Of a stretch of DNA of 64,000 bases, positions 63,268-64,000 are shown piece after piece. The stretch is taken from the NCBI GenBank assembly GCA_900544815.1, contig UQWT01000001.1, positions 1 through 64,000 of the forward strand, read 5' to 3'. The notes below the pieces were generated by a model. That model saw only the letters and a program-made list of their open reading frames with translations, was not told where the DNA came from and did no database searches. This stretch comes from an uncultured Bacteroidales bacterium. Lineage in GTDB: Bacteria; Bacteroidota; Bacteroidia; Bacteroidales; UBA932. Both the position numbers and the translations under genes were made by a program. How positions within the stretch are numbered: position 1 is the first letter of the stretch; each line of letters begins with the position of its first letter.

Positions 63268-64000
63268 TTAATTGTATTCAAGTTTAAGTACCACTGTTGA
63301 TATCGAATCTCTGTTTATGCCACTCCCTGCTGCGGGATTTTGGGAAACTACCCTTCCGTGCCCGTCAAAACTTACCTTGTACCCTTGATTCTCCAAAATA
63401 TATATGGCATCTTTTAGCCCCATTCCAACCACATTGCACAGCAGCTCATCACTATTGTGACACTCCTTAATGGTAATATTCCTGCTGCTGTCCCTGCATA
63501 GTGTTACCCAGTCTTTTCTCTTCATCCTCTCCATTATGCTGCTCTTTCCCTTGGCGGGCAACTGTTCAAGCGCTGCAATATCCTGCGTTGCTTTGCCGCT
63601 TGATATTACAGGCATTCCCTTCTCAGTTGAAAGAGTGTCCAAGGTAAAATCTTTCCCGCAGACAGGCTTCCCCCAATCCCTGCTCGAAGAGTATATATGA
63701 TTTGCAATCTGTTTAAAGACAGGGCCTGCTTGCGTACCTCCATAAAAGTTACCTACAATAGGCTCGGAGTAGAGGATTACAATAGCACTGTATTTTGGAT
63801 TGTCCGCAGGGAAGAATCCGGCAAATGAAGCCTGGTATCTTCTGCGTCCGCTCCTCTCATAACCGCCCCCCGGAAATGCCATACGGGCTGTGCCTGTCTT
63901 GCCGGCAACCTTAAACGGCAGGGTCTTCATAGATTTGCCTGTACCCTCCTCTACAACTCCGCTCATTGCCTCCTGCGCAGCCTTTATTGTCCGCTCAGAT
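63268..64000 (-). CDS. ftsI: Septal penicillin-binding protein FtsI (3' part) with PASTA domain
   Basis: The open frame runs off the window end, so this is the C-terminal third of a class B penicillin-binding protein. 'FKVAGKTGTARMAFPGG' contains the KTG box of the transpeptidase. After the catalytic part come about 60 residues with a PASTA-like segment ('VVGMGLKDAIYILENQGYKV') at the C-terminus, as in SpoVD/FtsI of Bacteroidota. It cross-links septal peptidoglycan with FtsW. The Ser-x-x-Lys motif lies outside the window. Confidence 0.9.
   Translation of the reverse strand, partial: SERTIKAAQEAMSGVVEEGTGKSMKTLPFKVAGKTGTARMAFPGGGYERSGRRRYQASFAGFFPADNPKYSAIVILYSEPIVGNFYGGTQAGPVFKQIANHIYSSSRDWGKPVCGKDFTLDTLSTEKGMPVISSGKATQDIAALEQLPAKGKSSIMERMKRKDWVTLCRDSSRNITIKECHNSDELLCNVVGMGLKDAIYILENQGYKVSFDGHGRVVSQNPAAGSGINRDSISTVVLKLEYN

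Overview
The window (about 40% GC by eye) reads as chromosome from a member of the phylum Bacteroidota, most likely order Bacteroidales. The evidence is the gene content: an Oar-type TonB-dependent receptor, DUF4270, DUF4294, DUF3098 and GSCFA proteins, FtsX next to DUF3098, an Rnf operon preceded by rseC, and a meso-DAP-type MurE. Promoters have the TAnnTTTG -7 box and ribosome binding sites are mostly weak. I cannot place it to genus. No tRNA, rRNA, CRISPR array, prophage or transposase gene was seen. About 70 protein genes are packed densely.

Layout. 1-831: 3' end of a TonB-dependent receptor. 915-2147 (-): astacin-type zinc protease lipoprotein. 2484-4671 (-): DUF4270 lipoprotein and a short GT5 glycogen/starch synthase protein. 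4815-7525 (+): ftsX, DUF3098, uppP, lpxH. 7631-8323 (-): DUF4294. 8749-11624 (+): GltS-type symporter and M19 dipeptidase. 11815-22452 (+): ribosomal supercluster from rplP to rplQ, including secY, map, infA, rpmJ and rpoA. It lacks the usual upstream S10-half genes (rpsJ to rpsC) and has its own promoter. 22545-24475 (-): GSCFA and queG. 24739-25701 (+): SDR-type threonine dehydrogenase. 25858-27996 (-): CNT nucleoside transporter and DUF151 nuclease. 28100-30334 (+): tgt and an LptF/G permease. 30716-35972 (-): fmt, a second LptF/G permease, alaS. 36105-41248 (+): two M23 proteins, MerR, Nif3-like, zinc-ribbon coiled coil, class III aminotransferase. 41352-49567 (+): dnaB, DUF3108, rseC, rnfBCDGEA and a TPR protein. 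49667-64000 (-): dcw cluster in transcription order ftsI (partial), murE, mraY, murD, ftsW, murG, murC, ftsQ, ftsA, ftsZ, then gltX.

Working together: the dcw genes, uppP, ftsX and the M23 pair build and split the cell wall. lpxH and two LptF/G permeases serve the outer membrane. rnf couples ferredoxin/NAD redox to ion pumping, and ion gradients of that kind could drive GltS and the nucleoside transporter. queG and tgt belong to queuosine tRNA modification. The ribosomal block supplies translation and RNA polymerase alpha.

I see no new multi-gene system. The unexplained signal is in the DNA itself. (1) The 11-mer TTGTCGGGAAG occurs 10 times (its 10-mer TTGTCGGGAA 14 times) on both strands, in genes in several frames and in one intergenic gap, far above chance. 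(2) A family of intergenic repeats is built from a 35-base core, GCYAAY hexamer tracts and an AT-rich module. (3) One repeat copy carries a 125-base, strongly foldable insert flanked by a 5-base duplication, while the other copy shows the empty site.
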